From contig NC_088312.1 of NCBI RefSeq assembly GCF_910592395.1, forward strand, positions 23,567,292-23,631,291: a DNA stretch of 64,000 bases, given 5' to 3'. The notes under the pieces are model-generated. The model saw nothing but the letters and a program-made list of their open reading frames with translations, was not told where the DNA came from and searched no databases. This document shows positions 1 to 11,990 of this stretch, piece after piece (within the stretch, counting starts at the first letter, position 1; every line of letters begins with the position of its first letter). The position numbers and the translations under genes were made by a program. This DNA is from Lineus longissimus (lineage: Eukaryota; Nemertea; Pilidiophora; Heteronemertea; Lineidae).

Positions 1-612
1 CCAGACAGTGCCTCTGTGTGCTCACTGATCATCACCCCAGTAGTATAATGATGACGAACATGCATAGAGAGACATAGCTTCTTAAATTTTAGAATAGTTA
101 CTGCACAGCCATGTCGAATCAAAGATTTGCAGCTGGCCCTTTGAACAATGAAGGTCATGATAATCGTCATCGATTTTACGATCGAACGGTATAGGTGCGC
201 CGTCAAGCCAAGGATATTCGTACATGTCAGTGCCTCTGTGTGCTCACTGATCATCACCCCAGTAGTATAATGATGACCAACATGCATAGAGAGACATATA
301 GCTTTTTAAATTTTAGAATAGTCACTGCACAGCCATGTCGAATCAAAGATTTGCAGCTGGCCCTTTGAACAATGAAGGTCATGATAATCGTCATCGATTT
401 TACGATCGAACGGTATAGGTGCGCCGTCAAGCCAAGGATATTCGTACATGTCAGTGCCTCTGTGTGCTCACTGATCATCACCCCAGTAGTATAATGATGA
501 CCAACATGCATAGAGAGACATAGCTTCTTAAATCTTAGAATAGTCACTGCACAGCCAAGTCGAATCAAAGATTTGCATCTGATAATCGTCATCGATTTTA
601 CGATCGAACGGT
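1..612. repeat. Tandem repeat, ~223-bp unit, about 2.7 copies
   Basis: The segment beginning cagtgcctctgtgtgctcac recurs at about positions 6, 228 and 452, giving a period of 222-224 bp. The third copy is shortened internally near 575 and decays by about 612. Copies differ by only a few substitutions. A 112-codon minus-strand open frame across it is a by-product of the repeat. Copies probably continue to the left of the window. Confidence 0.9.
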
Positions 613-939
613 AATACGTGCACGATCAGGGAAAGGATGCCCGTTTTGCGAGTTGTCGCCATCGAAACTCTCTCATTCAACTATACTATGCCATGGAGAT
701 ACTAGACGGCGTCCGCACGTGGTCAAATGTATAACATTTTGCAGAAATGTGCCATCGCTAAATCTCCCCAACTGTCGAGTGTTCAAGCAATTGATAGAGA
801 AAATTGGGAGTTCATCAATGAAATCAACAAAGACTTGCGCAGATTTTTAGATGAAATGGCCAGGGCCATTGTGCTCACCTCATGTGGAGGAAAGATGGAT
901 AAAGAGCATGGTATTGTGTCATGTAGTGTTAGGTTTGAT
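613..939. other. No gene recognised
   Basis: Short open frames only, with no recognisable protein motif or convincing splice pair. The right part (from about 740) begins to resemble the ~300-bp repeat family that follows. Confidence 0.5.
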
Positions 940-1870
940 GTAGGTCCAAGCAATTACAATTTCCCCAAAATGGCAAATTTACAGTACATTCGACCTCTGT
1001 GACCTTGAAAAGTAGGTCAAATCAAAGAAGACCCGGGTGACACATTGAATGGTTGTTAGAATTAGATGTACCTATGATATAAAATTGGTGCCAATCGGGC
1101 AAGTCATTACTAGAAATAATGGCATTTTGAAGAATTTAGGATTTGGCCCCCTCCCTGGAGGCCAAACGGCAAATCAGATCGCACCAAACTTCGGTACCTA
1201 AGATCACCTGACCAAGGGGTACATGTGTACTTAATTTGTGATCAATAGTCATTGCGGTTAAGAAACGTGCCATAGTTACGGCCTGACGGCGAATTTACGC
1301 CATTTGACCTCTGTGACCTTGACAAGAAGGTCAAATTAAAAACCTGTGTGACATATACTGTATGGTGGTTAGATGTACCCATGATATCAAATTGGTGGCA
1401 ATCGGGCAAGAAGTTAAGGAATAATCACATTTTTAAGGTTTTTGGATTTTGCCCCCTGGTGGTCAAGTGGTGAATCATATTGGACCAAACTTCGGTCCCT
1501 GAGATCACCTGACTAAGGGGTAAATGAGTACCAAATTTGGTATCAATAGTCATTGCAGTTTAGAAACGTGCCATCGTTACATCCTAACGGCCAATTTACA
1601 CCATTTGACCTCTGTGACCTTGAAAAGGAGATCAAATCAAAAACCCGGAGGATATATGATGCACCTTTGCTAGAAGTACCTACCATATTTTTTTCAAAAT
1701 TTCCCGACTACTATCAAGGGAGATATTGCATATTTTCACTTTTAACGTTTGGCCCCCTGGTGGCCAAACCATGAAACGAATCGGACCGAAACTTGGTCTC
1801 CAAGGTGTCATTACATAAGGGTACATGTGTACCAAGTTTCAACTCAATAGCTCTAACAGTTACGAAACGT
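940..1870. repeat. Three diverged tandem copies of a ~300-bp interspersed repeat
   Basis: The block 'tttgacctctgtgaccttgaa' recurs near 985, 1303 and 1602. Each is followed by an A-rich '...caaatcaaaaaccc' block, a 'caattggtggcaatcgggcaag' block and a 'ccccctggtggcca' block, so the period is about 300 bp. Copies diverge by perhaps 15-20 percent. The last copy runs into the ACG microsatellite and a terminal hairpin, which looks like the tail of a non-coding mobile element. No coding capacity is seen. Confidence 0.75.
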
Positions 1871-1880
1871 GCCCTGCTAA

Positions 1881-1889
1881 CGGACGACG

Positions 1890-1957
<68 letters not shown>

Positions 1958-1967
1958 ACGACGGACG
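1881..1967. repeat. (ACG)n microsatellite
   Basis: About 27 consecutive GAC/ACG triplets, interrupted only at the edges by cggacgacgg. In both directions it makes arginine-rich open frames that should not be taken as proteins. Confidence 0.97.
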
Positions 1968-1982
1968 CCACGGTATGGGATA

Positions 1983-2008
1983 AGCTCACCTCTGCTAAGA
2001 GGTGGGCT
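1983..2008. repeat. Short hairpin closing the 300-bp repeat element
   Basis: Arms agctcacctc (1983-1992) and gaggtgggct (1999-2008) can pair across a six-base loop with one mismatch. It sits just after the ACG tract and a 'ggtatgggataagctcacc' block, consistent with the 3' end of the repeat element. Confidence 0.6.
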
Positions 2009-2015
2009 AAAAATA

Positions 2016-3092
2016 TACACTCGTATATAAACCGTCGGCGGATACGATTTTGGCATGAGAGGCGCATTGCATGGATTCTACGGGCATATATGTCGTTTGA
2101 AGGGCGAAAGTCCCTCTGAATACGAGACAACTCGCAAATCGAGGATCGAGCATCATTATTCACAGTCCCGGGGCAGTCTTTTTCGTCATCATATTTTTAC
2201 TGGCGGGGGGAGAGGCCGGTCCACTGCGTTCGGAGTGTAATTCACAAAAGCTTGTTGTGGTGTTTGGGTGATACGATAAACGCGTGACTTCTCTTTCGGC
2301 TTGAAGCCGCCAAGTGGTCTCGAAACGACAGCTGCCAGTGACGAATTGCTTGCTGAGATTTACTGAATGGTATATATCAGTCCCATGTTCTACACGCTTC
2401 TTATCATTCACTCTTTGTTCAGAGCGAGCTTAGGAGAAGGTATTCACTTTATCCAGAGAATATTTGCAGGTTGGTAAATGCTTTACTTGACTTTTTTGAC
2501 ACTGACACTGTGACTCTTTTTTCTTTTAATTTGTCGTCAAAAATTTCCAGTTGGTAAGCAAAGGTTCTTTAACATGTTTGTTTTTCTCGAATAATGTTCT
2601 GCCAAACTTTCAATCGCGAAGCAAGCGGAAGTAAACGTTCGGGTGAATACTAGCTGTTGTCTTCGTATATACGTGTATGTATACTAGTTTGTTGCTAGTC
2701 GGCAAGCTGCGTCGGTGGCCTAGTGACATGGCCACACTCTCTGCCAGTCACACGGTAGACCCCAGTTCTGCTCCGCCTCAGAATCATTAAATTTAATTTT
2801 TTCCTACACAGAAATATTCTAAGTTTTCGGGGCACTCACCGGGTCATTCTGAGGGGGAATTTAAGAAGGGAGTTGCTCTGCTGCGCTGTCCTTTTGACCT
2901 CACTCAGGTCTGCGGCCCTCGATATATCAGATATTACCTAAGTTCCAGTGGCCTGTTGCCTAACAAATCCCATTGTGAACCTGACGCCGTTAGGCTTGTA
3001 TTCCGTTAAAGTGGTATTCATATCTTTGTGGCCCCTTCATCATGAACTTGGTGATGCGTATTGATTGTAACTCTCTGTTTCAGCGTTCTAAA
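2016..3092. other. Gene-free stretch upstream of the cystine-knot peptide gene
   Basis: No supportable coding exon. It should contain the promoter and 5' untranslated region of the peptide gene starting at 3093, but I could not identify a TATA box or other defined element. Confidence 0.5.
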
Positions 3093-5189
3093 ATGAAGCA
3101 AGCCATCCTGATCCTACTTGTCGTTGTGATAGCAGTTGGCTTCCCAGCTGCAGGTAAGCATATTATATATTGTCTTCTCCAAGGTTTTCACACGTCGCGT
3201 TCAGGACGATGGATTAGCCTGAATATCGTGATACAGTGGAACCCCGGTTGGCGACCAACCCGGTAACGCGACCACCCCGCTAACGCGACCACGATTCTCC
3301 GGTCCCGAATGGTTTCCTCTCTAATTACCATTAAGAGACCCCCGCTAAGACGACCACCTTGGTACCCCGACCGCGACCACTGGCTTGGCCGGTCCCAAAC
3401 TGAAAATCAACCCCGCTAACCCGACTACCAGGCCTAATTGCCGTAATCGGTCGCGACCGCGGCATAGTAATTAGCACCTCGCTGCCAAGCTTTGTTGAGA
3501 CGGGGACAATGGCCTAGGAATACATATGAAAACAAAAAATACAATGTGATTTTGCAGGTATGATCAATTGTATAAGTGTAAATGAATAAATAAACTTTCC
3601 TTTTCTAACGTTTTCATGGTTTGTTTTCATTACTGAGCCAGTTCAGTACCAGACATGCGCACTCAGCAGCAGCAAAATCATGTGATTTGCGTGATTTGCA
3701 TATGAACTTATAATAAACGGCGAGTAGTTTGAAGACCACACTTATGACAATAACAAGCTTGCGAGACGTTTGAATGTTTTATGATACGGAGAACTTGGTT
3801 GATTTACTACAGTATCATTTTATATCTCTTTAAATATTTTGACTGAAAATAGATTTGATTAAAACTGTAGCATTACTCAACTCATCATTCACGTGGAATC
3901 ATACGACAAGTTTACTTCAATCGTCACAAACAGTCGGGTACATGGATGATGATTCACCAAATTGCCCGCAAATGCGTCACGTCGGGCAGATAATGAAACT
4001 TTGTGGATAAAATGAGTTACAAAATTACCTTTTCTAACTCATTCTGAGAATGTAACATGTAATTTTATCGACGAACTGTTCTTGCGAGGCATGATAACAA
4101 AACTTTGGAGCGTGCATCATCTCAATCAGGCAGCGTTGCTATGGTAGTACAGCATATACACACCATGCAGTCGGCAATTTTGGCGGGAAAAATAATCATG
4201 TATTTCGTCTGGGGATTCCCAACCTCGCTAACACGACCACCCCGGTAACACGACCACTCCGACCACGGTCCCATGAGTGGTCGTGTTACCGGGGTTCCAC
4301 TGTATTTATATTGATAATGTGCTCTGATGTGCCGCCTTGCTAAAAAGTAGATCTATATATCAAACCATTCTTAGCCAATGTTTTTCTGAATACTTGTCTG
4401 ACCCACCTAAGTTTCCATACGTACACACATCGTTGATGATAATTAGACACCATTTCGTACGCGATCTGAAGTTTGTGTGAAAATCTTAAGAGGGATGAGC
4501 TGGTCGATCCATGATTCACCAATAATAATTCCATGGTGACCGTGGTATCGGCCGGAAGACAGGTGGTGACAAACGCACCATTTATGACGGGGCGGTCAAT
4601 ACCACCACATCGCTATTACGTTGCCCGTCATTGTGTCGCTTGCGGCCTTGAGAAAGTCGTTTTACTGAATACCTAGCTGGCGCGAGAGGTCAAATGAATG
4701 TGTGTCTTTGGCGCTCATTATATGGCGAACCCGTTTTTTGATGGTTGGTGCTCGGATTAGCCTCCCATGAAAAAAAGCCAAACTGAAAAACATATGTTGT
4801 ATATCTTGGTGATCAATTTTCCCAATAACTTGAAATAATTAAAACTTCTCTTTCAGATTCGAAGAACTTCAAGTTAGAGAGGTAAGAATTTCTTGTCTGG
4901 GAGTTCCAGGATTTGGGTGTTTTCAAAAGGGTTCGTTCACCGTCACCTTTTCTTCCATCGAAAGATGCTTTCATTGGTTGATTATTTTTATCAAAGACTT
5001 GAACATACAGGTGAAGGATGTAAGTGAGGGCCAGGACGGCTACTTAATTATTGTCTCTTTTTCAGGCAAATAAGAAATACATTTTGCAAATCCTCTTCTG
5101 CTTGCAATGGAGGATATAAGTGTTGTGACTGGCCTTGGGCCGGTCAGCTATGCGAACCAAAAAACACAGTTTGCGACGAACTCAAGTAG
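3093..5189 (+). CDS. Secreted six-cysteine (inhibitor-cystine-knot-type) peptide, 3 exons
   Basis: Three exons fit together: 3093-3153, 4857-4881 and 5066-5189. Donors are gtaagc and gtaag, acceptors are tttcag and ttcag, phases are 1 and 2, and the frame closes at a TAG. The first exon is a textbook signal peptide: Met-Lys, then about 15 hydrophobic residues ending at small residues. The short second exon codes a charged propeptide-like linker. The last exon holds all six cysteines with spacing C-X5-C-X5-CC-X8-C-X6-C, the framework of inhibitor-cystine-knot peptides. Known peptides of this fold include antimicrobials, protease inhibitors and ion-channel ligands. Which applies here cannot be told. 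I did not recognise a specific family. Intron 1 carries a DNA transposon (3234-4302). Confidence 0.75.
3234..4302. mobile_element. Non-autonomous TIR DNA transposon with TA target-site duplication
   Basis: The left end cagtggaaccccggt and the right end accggggttccactg are inverted copies, each followed inward by further 'taacgcgaccacc'-type subterminal repeats. TA dinucleotides flank both ends (3232-3233 and 4303-4304). A TA duplication and CAGTGGAACCCC-like ends are typical of the Tc1/mariner/pogo superfamily. The 1,069-bp interior has no transposase frame, so it is a deletion derivative or MITE. It lies wholly within intron 1 of the cystine-knot peptide gene. Confidence 0.85.
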
Positions 5190-5332
5190 GGAGATTAGCT
5201 GCATCTGGAGCCCTGGCATATCATTTTCGATGCAGCAGACCGTCTGCCCGTTCTATCGACTGTGAAATTGAAAGAAAACGTTGTCACTAGGCAATCCATC
5301 TTTTGGTGTTATTTCTTTCTTTGCAAAGAGTA

Positions 5333-5630
5333 GGGTGGCCAATGCCCGCTTCACCGGTCAACTGCCATTCGCATTGTCTTGGAAGCCAAAATCAACCCAT
5401 GGCCCAAGCCCGCATCAACGGTCAACTGCCATTCGCATTGTCTTGGAAGCCAAAATCAACCCCATGGCCCATGCCCGCTTCAACGGTCAACTGCCATTCG
5501 CATTGTCTTGGAAGCCACAATCAACCAATGGCCCAAGCCCGCTTCAACGGTCAACTGCCATTCGCACTGTCTTGGAAGCCACAATCAACCAATGGCCCAT
5601 GCCCGCTTCAACGGTCAAATAGCATTCGTC
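5333..5630. repeat. Minisatellite, 64-65-bp unit, ~4.6 copies
   Basis: The phrase caactgccattcgca(t/c)tgtc recurs at intervals of 64, 65 and 64 bp from about 5360. The small period differences put each copy in a different frame, which is why three overlapping plus-strand open frames appear. It lies just downstream of the cystine-knot gene. Confidence 0.92.
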
Positions 5631-5839
5631 GATCCCGGGCTCCTTTTTTCTTGTGGATACGTATACTGAGCCGTCCGGAGTTGGAGTGGGCCAGACATGC
5701 CAGAATATACTTGTTACAGTGAACGGAATGGAAGAAGGTTTCGACGGTTCATCGGAATGATGACAAGTCTCTCCAGACAATGAAAGCGAGCAGGTGACAC
5801 GCGCGCTCACACCAGACGACCTAACAATTTGGCGGGAAA

Positions 5840-6058
5840 ATGAAGATGATACATCTCATTGTTGCCGCAGTGATTGTCATCGCTCACTTTTTGCAGTTTG
5901 TTCGTGTCGGCTGTGTAAAGTACGTCTTCTCCGCTGGGTATGGTAGGTGTGTTGATGTTGTGAGCTCGTGTGCCGTCCCTCTGTGTATCCAGCGTCTCAT
6001 GAGCAGACGGATGGATATCAGGGATGCTGCAGGCCGATGCCGGGGTGTTTGCTCATAA
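5840..6058 (+). CDS. Candidate small secreted cysteine-rich peptide, single exon
   Basis: A 72-codon frame opens with ATG at 5840 and gives a strong signal-peptide-like start: Met-Lys-Met followed by about 18 mainly aliphatic residues. It then has six cysteines at residues 25, 37, 44, 49, 67 and 71, spaced X11, X6, X4, X17 and X3. This spacing differs from the neighbouring knot peptide, so it is not a simple duplicate. The even cysteine number and the signal peptide favour a real secreted product, but the frame is short and no family is recognised. It could equally be the first exon of a longer gene. Confidence 0.35.
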   Translation: MKMIHLIVAAVIVIAHFLQFVRVGCVKYVFSAGYGRCVDVVSSCAVPLCIQRLMSRRMDIRDAAGRCRGVCS

Positions 6059-8928
6059 GCAGGTGGAGCCCAGCCTCCTCGGATTAGCCTCTCTGGTCCC
6101 CTGCCCCGGGAAGTTTTGAGAGATGTTTGGCACGCGTCAGCTGAGCGGCTCCATCCAGCATCATTCTGACCATAGCCTCATTCCCACGGCGCTGGTCCAC
6201 CACGCATTCCCACAGGTCTCACCATTTTTGGTCAACACAACAGTGAAGTCTTTACAAGTCGTCACTCCAGTCCTTATCATGACTTCACAACGCACGTGCC
6301 TCACCATGGTGTCGATTCTGAGATTGTCTTGCCCGTATTCGTCGCGCGTTCACAATCTTTTACTGGAACAATACGCCAGGGAACGTCTTTTGAACTTTGC
6401 TATTTTCTCACAGTCACATTTTATGCCCCCATTCCGATGAGCTTTCAGTTCAAATGAGGTCCAATCAGTGATATTTTAAGGAGAAAATGTTCAATTCGCG
6501 TGGCGCACGCCCTGAGCCTGTTCGGTAATTGTAAAAAGATTAGAATGAATGTGATCAGCGAGGCTGTAGTTCCTTTTAATTATAACATTGGAAATTACCA
6601 GATGTGGAAGAACAATAGAGTTACTTGCAAAAGGCCTGATGAAGGGAAGTAGGGAAAGGGTGGAGATGGAAGGGAACAGAGCCGGGGAATGAACCAACTG
6701 CATGTTTTATATCTCTTGAAAATTGGATGGGAAGACATTTGAACAATTAAAGGGGCGGATGCAGTCATAAAACACCCGAATGAATTCAAATCCTCTTGGG
6801 CCACGAGGTGTACGGACGAGTCGATCTTGGGAGCATGGGGGGGGGGGGTCATGGTCCCTTGGGCGGTGTGATTTTGCTCAAGATGCGATTAAAAGTTGTG
6901 AAGAGTCTCCTACTAAAATGCTGGCATCCTAATGTTCTGGAGAGTAGGAGGTGCAAGTCGTCGCTGAATGTTCTACACGAAGCATTCGACTGGCAGAAAG
7001 GTGCCAGGTAGCCTGACAACCACTTCCCCAACTTTCAGTGCGGTAAATGAGATCACCCGTCGAACATTCGAAGAGTTTCCCATCAAGACCAGTTCTGTCA
7101 GAAAAAGCCATTGATATAATCAAACTTCGAAATGCGTACTGTTTCAACCCAATCCTCTTTCCAGATTCTCAAAGCCAAACAATCAAACATCAATAAATCA
7201 TAAAGCACTTTCTCGCGTTGAGAGCTTCGTATCGTCCCCCATGAAATATGATTGTCAAAACCTCAGCCATGACACATAAACTCGGCTGATTTCCTGTGAA
7301 TTCCGCCGCTGTGTAATTAGTGCCGATCTCATCTGCTCCCTGCATGAAAACAAGCCGACCGTGACGTATTCCATAGCTGCCGGGATGCCTCCACAACCGA
7401 GCTAGACGATAAAGGAATGGACCAGGACGCGGAAGCAGCAAGGCGTTCATTGTTTGGCGGCCAGGCGATCGTGGGATGAGCGCGTGTCAATCCAGGGTCA
7501 CAATAGTTCCCCATACAACCGACACCGGAGGAATGTTTTTATGTCACGTTGTCTCTGTTAACCTATAAATCTCGTGTGCACATTATAGGAAAAGTCATGT
7601 CGTATGTCGTGAAAACGAAAACTTTACCTTTCATCATATATTATCAGGTAAAACTGTGCTTAGATGGTGATTGATTGTACCTTGTTCCTATGTGCATTGT
7701 GCAGCCAAACGACCGACTACAAATCATAAGCATATGCGACTGATGACAGGTGACCCATCTTCTTTGGACGGTGTCTCTTGGCTAATAACCGCAAACGGCG
7801 CCAAACTAGATATAACGATGACGAAACAGAGAGAGAAACCACATAGCCCGAATCGGCGCCAAAAAACCGCAGGAGCGAACTCTATGCAAGAGTTGCCTTC
7901 ACTGAGGACACCACAGATAGTGTGACCGTATGACAGTTTACTCTCTCATTTTGTGTTCCAACTAAATGCCATCGGATAGAAATAAACACAGAACAATCCA
8001 GTACGGATTAAACGCTATCCACAACGAGAAGGAGATGTCAACTAGTCACCAACATATCATTATTTCATCATTTGGAGATTTTATATTCTAGCTGCTAGAT
8101 TGTCCGAGATGTTAACATCTTCATTGAGGATTACCATCACATTTCAACCCCACCATATCACCATTTAGAAGATTAGGATGGATTAATACAAAACTATCCG
8201 GAATACCTCCACAGAGAGAACTTCCTACCTTTCAATTAAATTCCGTTTAATTTATCTTGATATCGCAGCGCGGCCGATTTGGAAAGGTTTACTCCCATTG
8301 TGCATGCATTATTATTGGATGAGGATGACTTGTGGGCAATATGAACATCCTGTCTCTAATTAAGGCTTTCTGATGATCGCCACACCTCAAAGTGAAACTA
8401 TTCTTAATGGTATTTTGATCTCTTAATGATCCGTTGTGCTGTTGATACCATTGTCGGAATTGGCGCTCAAATGGCCAGTGGTGGCGGCTGAAAGGAGGGC
8501 CGGCAAATACCGATAAGTGTCGGCATGGATGAACCTTTGTTGGGGTTGATATGGTGGCAGCAAGACAAGAAAGAGAGAAGAAGGAAGGAGCATGAAAAAA
8601 TGAAAATGATATGTCGACGAGTTGCAGGATGAGGTATAGTCATGGACTGACCCAAATCGGTCTACCAGACCAATTGGTACTTTTATTTGCCAAATCAGTA
8701 GTTCTTGCTATGTATGGTTTACCAAGCACAGCAACAGTGGAAAGTAGTGGTCTGCCACAAAGAGAAGAAAAAACAACATTGTGCGCATTTCCCTTTGTCC
8801 GATTGTGATATAGACCTGAAGACATTTACGATCAGATTGAAGCCTGTTGGCGTGGTCAGCAATAACAAGTCCAAATGATAAGACGTCAACCATTCGATTA
8901 CAACTTATGGAGTTGATACCTCGCTGTC
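6059..8928. other. Long stretch with no recognised gene
   Basis: Only short overlapping frames (60-105 codons) on both strands, without recognisable domains or splice-linked continuation. A ten-base G run lies at about 6838-6848. I see no repeat array in it. Confidence 0.5.
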
Positions 8929-9023
8929 GGTATTGATTGTCTCACCCAAACCGCTTGGGCGGAGCTAAAATGTGGCCAATATTTTAGCTCCGCCCAAGCG
9001 GTTTGGGTGAGACAATCAATACC
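8929..9023. repeat. Perfect 43-bp inverted repeat with 9-base loop
   Basis: The left arm 8929-8971 and right arm 8981-9023 are exact reverse complements around the loop gtggccaat. Weaker pairing extends outward about 18 more bases on each side. The outer motif tattgattgtctcaccaaa recurs in part near 9138 (tgtctcacccaaacc) and at 23766-23786, so the palindrome belongs to a dispersed foldback or MITE family rather than being a lone structure. Confidence 0.9.
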
Positions 9024-9189
9024 AACAGTGAGCTATCAATTTCTATTCTAAAACATCTCAACTTAAAATATCGAATAATGTGGTTTAAATGATTTTGAAA
9101 TGCTTCCACATTTTGCACCAACCCAAGCGGTTGTCGCTGTCTCACCCAAACCTCTGTGGTGAAAACGAGGCTATATACACTATCCATTA

Positions 9190-10705
9190 TGAAAATGAAA
9201 TATTCTCACTCGGGTGTTTTTAGAATACCAAACTACGTGTAGTAGTGGCATGAGAAGAGGGAAAGACGGCGCCTCGAAAAGAAGAGCTTCGACAGACAAG
9301 TGGTCAACGCGCCAATAGTTACATAATGTGAACAAGTTACGTCAGATATCCAGCAAACCACGATGTTAACAAGGGATGACCATTTTTTGGGCAGTCATCA
9401 CAATCACAATGTCACTTTGCACAGCGTGTCAGTGCCATAGATCCGCCCGATTTGTCACCCGAGTGGCACGTTGGCAAACATTGCGGTTTGGTTAGAAAAT
9501 CTTTCGTGAAACTGATGATATGCACAGGAGACGTCAAAGAAGGGTCGAGTTTGACAGGACCCCGCAGCCCCGCCAAGCCTGAAGAAGGGCCATCACAACC
9601 CATCCCCAACCATCACCTGGTTATGATATCTTTACTGAAATTGATACGGAACCCGACCCCTGATTTCTTGATCTTGGTACGAACAAACCATCCACAATCT
9701 TTGTTAGAGATAATCTGCTATCCATTTATGGTAATTGTGTTTGTTGTGGGGGTCTCATCTTTCAGACCGCGCCCTGAGGCAGGTTATCAGTTGCTCTTTG
9801 GCGTCTACAAACATGATTTAAAGCTGGAGCCTATTAGCTATGGTTAGAATAACACTGGCACGCCAGGTCACTCGGCGGAAACATCTAAGAAGTTTATGAG
9901 AGGCCTGTTTTATAGATCGAGGGGCCCCATGGGCGGAATTTAGCTGTCGATGATTTGACGAAATGGATTAATTATTACAACTGGGAAAATTTTCTTCTGT
10001 TGACGCAAATCTCGCCACCAGGTGACAGATCCCGCGAGAACTAGAAGTGATGATGGTGCCGCTAGTTGCGGTCACTGATTTTGATGGAGCAAGTGCCTTT
10101 AACTTTTAGTGCCTCGGAACATGAAAACTCATTTATGCTATCTCTCGCAACTCCCTTGTTGCCGAAACAACCCGTGGCAGTTGCACGTGCAGGGCCAGAC
10201 GGTAACATGAACTGTCCCCGGCAATGGAAACCGCACAGCTGATTTGAGTGGATCATGATTCTCCCACCCGGACCACGATGATGTGATGCGTACATTTTCA
10301 GGACTGCTTTCAAGTCCGCGAATTTCCCGAATGAAGCCTGGTCCTCTGAACACAACATGGACTCAGGGCAAACCCTATGAAGATATTTTAAAATCCAACT
10401 CATACTAACAGCGCAGTAGCCATGGAAAATGAGGTCTATGAGGTCTATGAAAAACAGGTTCACCATGCTGCTTTATTTACCGCATAGAGATAGTGTAGAT
10501 TGCTTGCGGCAGAATCAACTCAAATTTCGGTGAGGTGCACGTGAACCATGACACACTCAATATACAGAAAAATGACACGTATTTCTTAGTGGTATATACG
10601 AAGAGAAGCGGATCTGACCGATGCCCATTGGTGCCGAATCTAAGGATGTCGAGACTTTGAAGGCATTTACTTGTAAAGTTGTCTGTCCACAGTTTGCACC
10701 AGTCA
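9190..10705. other. No gene recognised
   Basis: Frames of 131 codons (+, 9452-9847) and 134 codons (-, 10466-10062) are open, but I recognise no domain, signal peptide or splice continuation in either. They are left as unassigned open frames. Confidence 0.4.
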
Positions 10706-11192
10706 TCTCCTCATCATAAACATTACTCATGTACTGGCTGCACTGCGTATCTCCTCATCATAAACACTACTAATGTACTGGCTGCACTGCGTATCTCCTC
10801 ATCATAAACACTACTAATGTACTGGCTGCACTGCGTATCTCCTCATCATAAACACTACTAATGTACTGGCTGCACTGCGTATCTCCTCATCATAAACACT
10901 ACTAATGTACTGGCTGCACTGCGTATCTCCTCATCATAAACACTACTAATGTACTGGCTGCACTGCGTATCTCCTCATCATAAACACTACTAATGTACTG
11001 GCTGCACTGCGTATCTCCTCATCATAAACGCTACTAATGTACTGGCTGCACTGCGTATCTCCTCATCATAAACACTACTAATGTACTGGCTGCACTGCGT
11101 ATCTCCTCATCATAAACACTACTAATGTACTGGCTGCACTGCGTATCTCCTCATCATAAACACTACTAATGTACTGGCTGCACTGCGTATCT
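10706..11192. repeat. Minisatellite, 44-bp unit, ~11 copies
   Basis: The unit gtatctcctcatcataaaca plus ctactaatgtactggctgcactgc repeats every 44 bp from about 10706 to 11192, almost without variation (one cac-to-cgc change near 11030). The first copy is more diverged. No protein coding is implied, since the unit contains stop codons. Confidence 0.97.
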
Positions 11193-11319
11193 TGTAATTT
11201 GAATGTAGTACACCGGAGGAAATCAAGAGATTTGTTCTAGATCTTAAAAAAACAGAAAGCCATCTCAAATTGTGTATGAGCTCCACTGCACAGGGCTATC
11301 AGTGGATTAGCCAACTGAG

Positions 11320-11990
11320 GGCCAGGAAGGTCCCTTTGAGGGTCACCAGCCATGATGATAGAGTGGTCAGTCTGAGTGGCCCTTTGCGGGCCCGGCAGTG
11401 CGGGGTAGTCGGTCTGAGTGGCCCTTTGCAGGCCCGGCAGTGCGGGGTGGTCGGTCTGAGTGGCCCTTTGCAGGCCCGGTGTGGCGGGGATAGTAGTCCT
11501 AGGGCTGATAGTCCGTGTAACAATAGCCCGCATTGCTAAATGTTTTGGTTAGGGTTAGCGGTACAATAGATCATGCTGCTTAATTGGTCAAATACAATGC
11601 TACCGGACTATGACTCCAGGGGGACTATATCCGCTGTCACACCGGCAGTGGGGGTAGTCGGTCTGGGTGGCCCTTTGCAGGCCCGGCAGTGCGGGGTAGT
11701 CGGTCTGAGTGGCCCTTTGCAGGCCCGGCAGTGCGGGGTAGTCGGTCTGAGTGGCCCTTTGCAGGCCCGGCAGTGCGGGGTAGTCGGTCTGGGTGGCCCT
11801 TTGCAGGCCCGGCAGTGCGGGGTAGTCGGTCTGGGTGGCCCTTTGCAGGCCCGGCAGTGCGGGGTGGTCGGTCTGGGTGGTCCTTTGCAGGTCCGGTCGT
11901 GCTGGGATGGTAAGTCTGAGTTGTCCTTTGCAGGTCCGACCGTGCGAGCTGGTCAGTCTGAGTTGTCCTTTACGGGCCCGGCCATGCTAT
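11320..11990. repeat. Minisatellite, 42-bp GC-rich unit, two blocks
   Basis: Units of the form gtagtcggtctgagtggccc plus tttgcaggcccggcagtgcggg recur every 42 bp in a short block (about 11320-11500) and a longer block (about 11640-11990), separated by about 140 bp of unique sequence. A single related unit lies at 12735-12785. Because 42 is divisible by three, long frames stay open on both strands. These are not genes. Confidence 0.95.

Noticed and set aside
1714-2163. Arginine-rich protein over the ACG tract
   Set aside because: It is the translation of a trinucleotide microsatellite.
10062-10466. 134-codon minus-strand frame with several cysteines as a secreted protein
   Set aside because: The N-terminus is not a convincing signal peptide, no known cysteine pattern is seen, and no splice partner was found.
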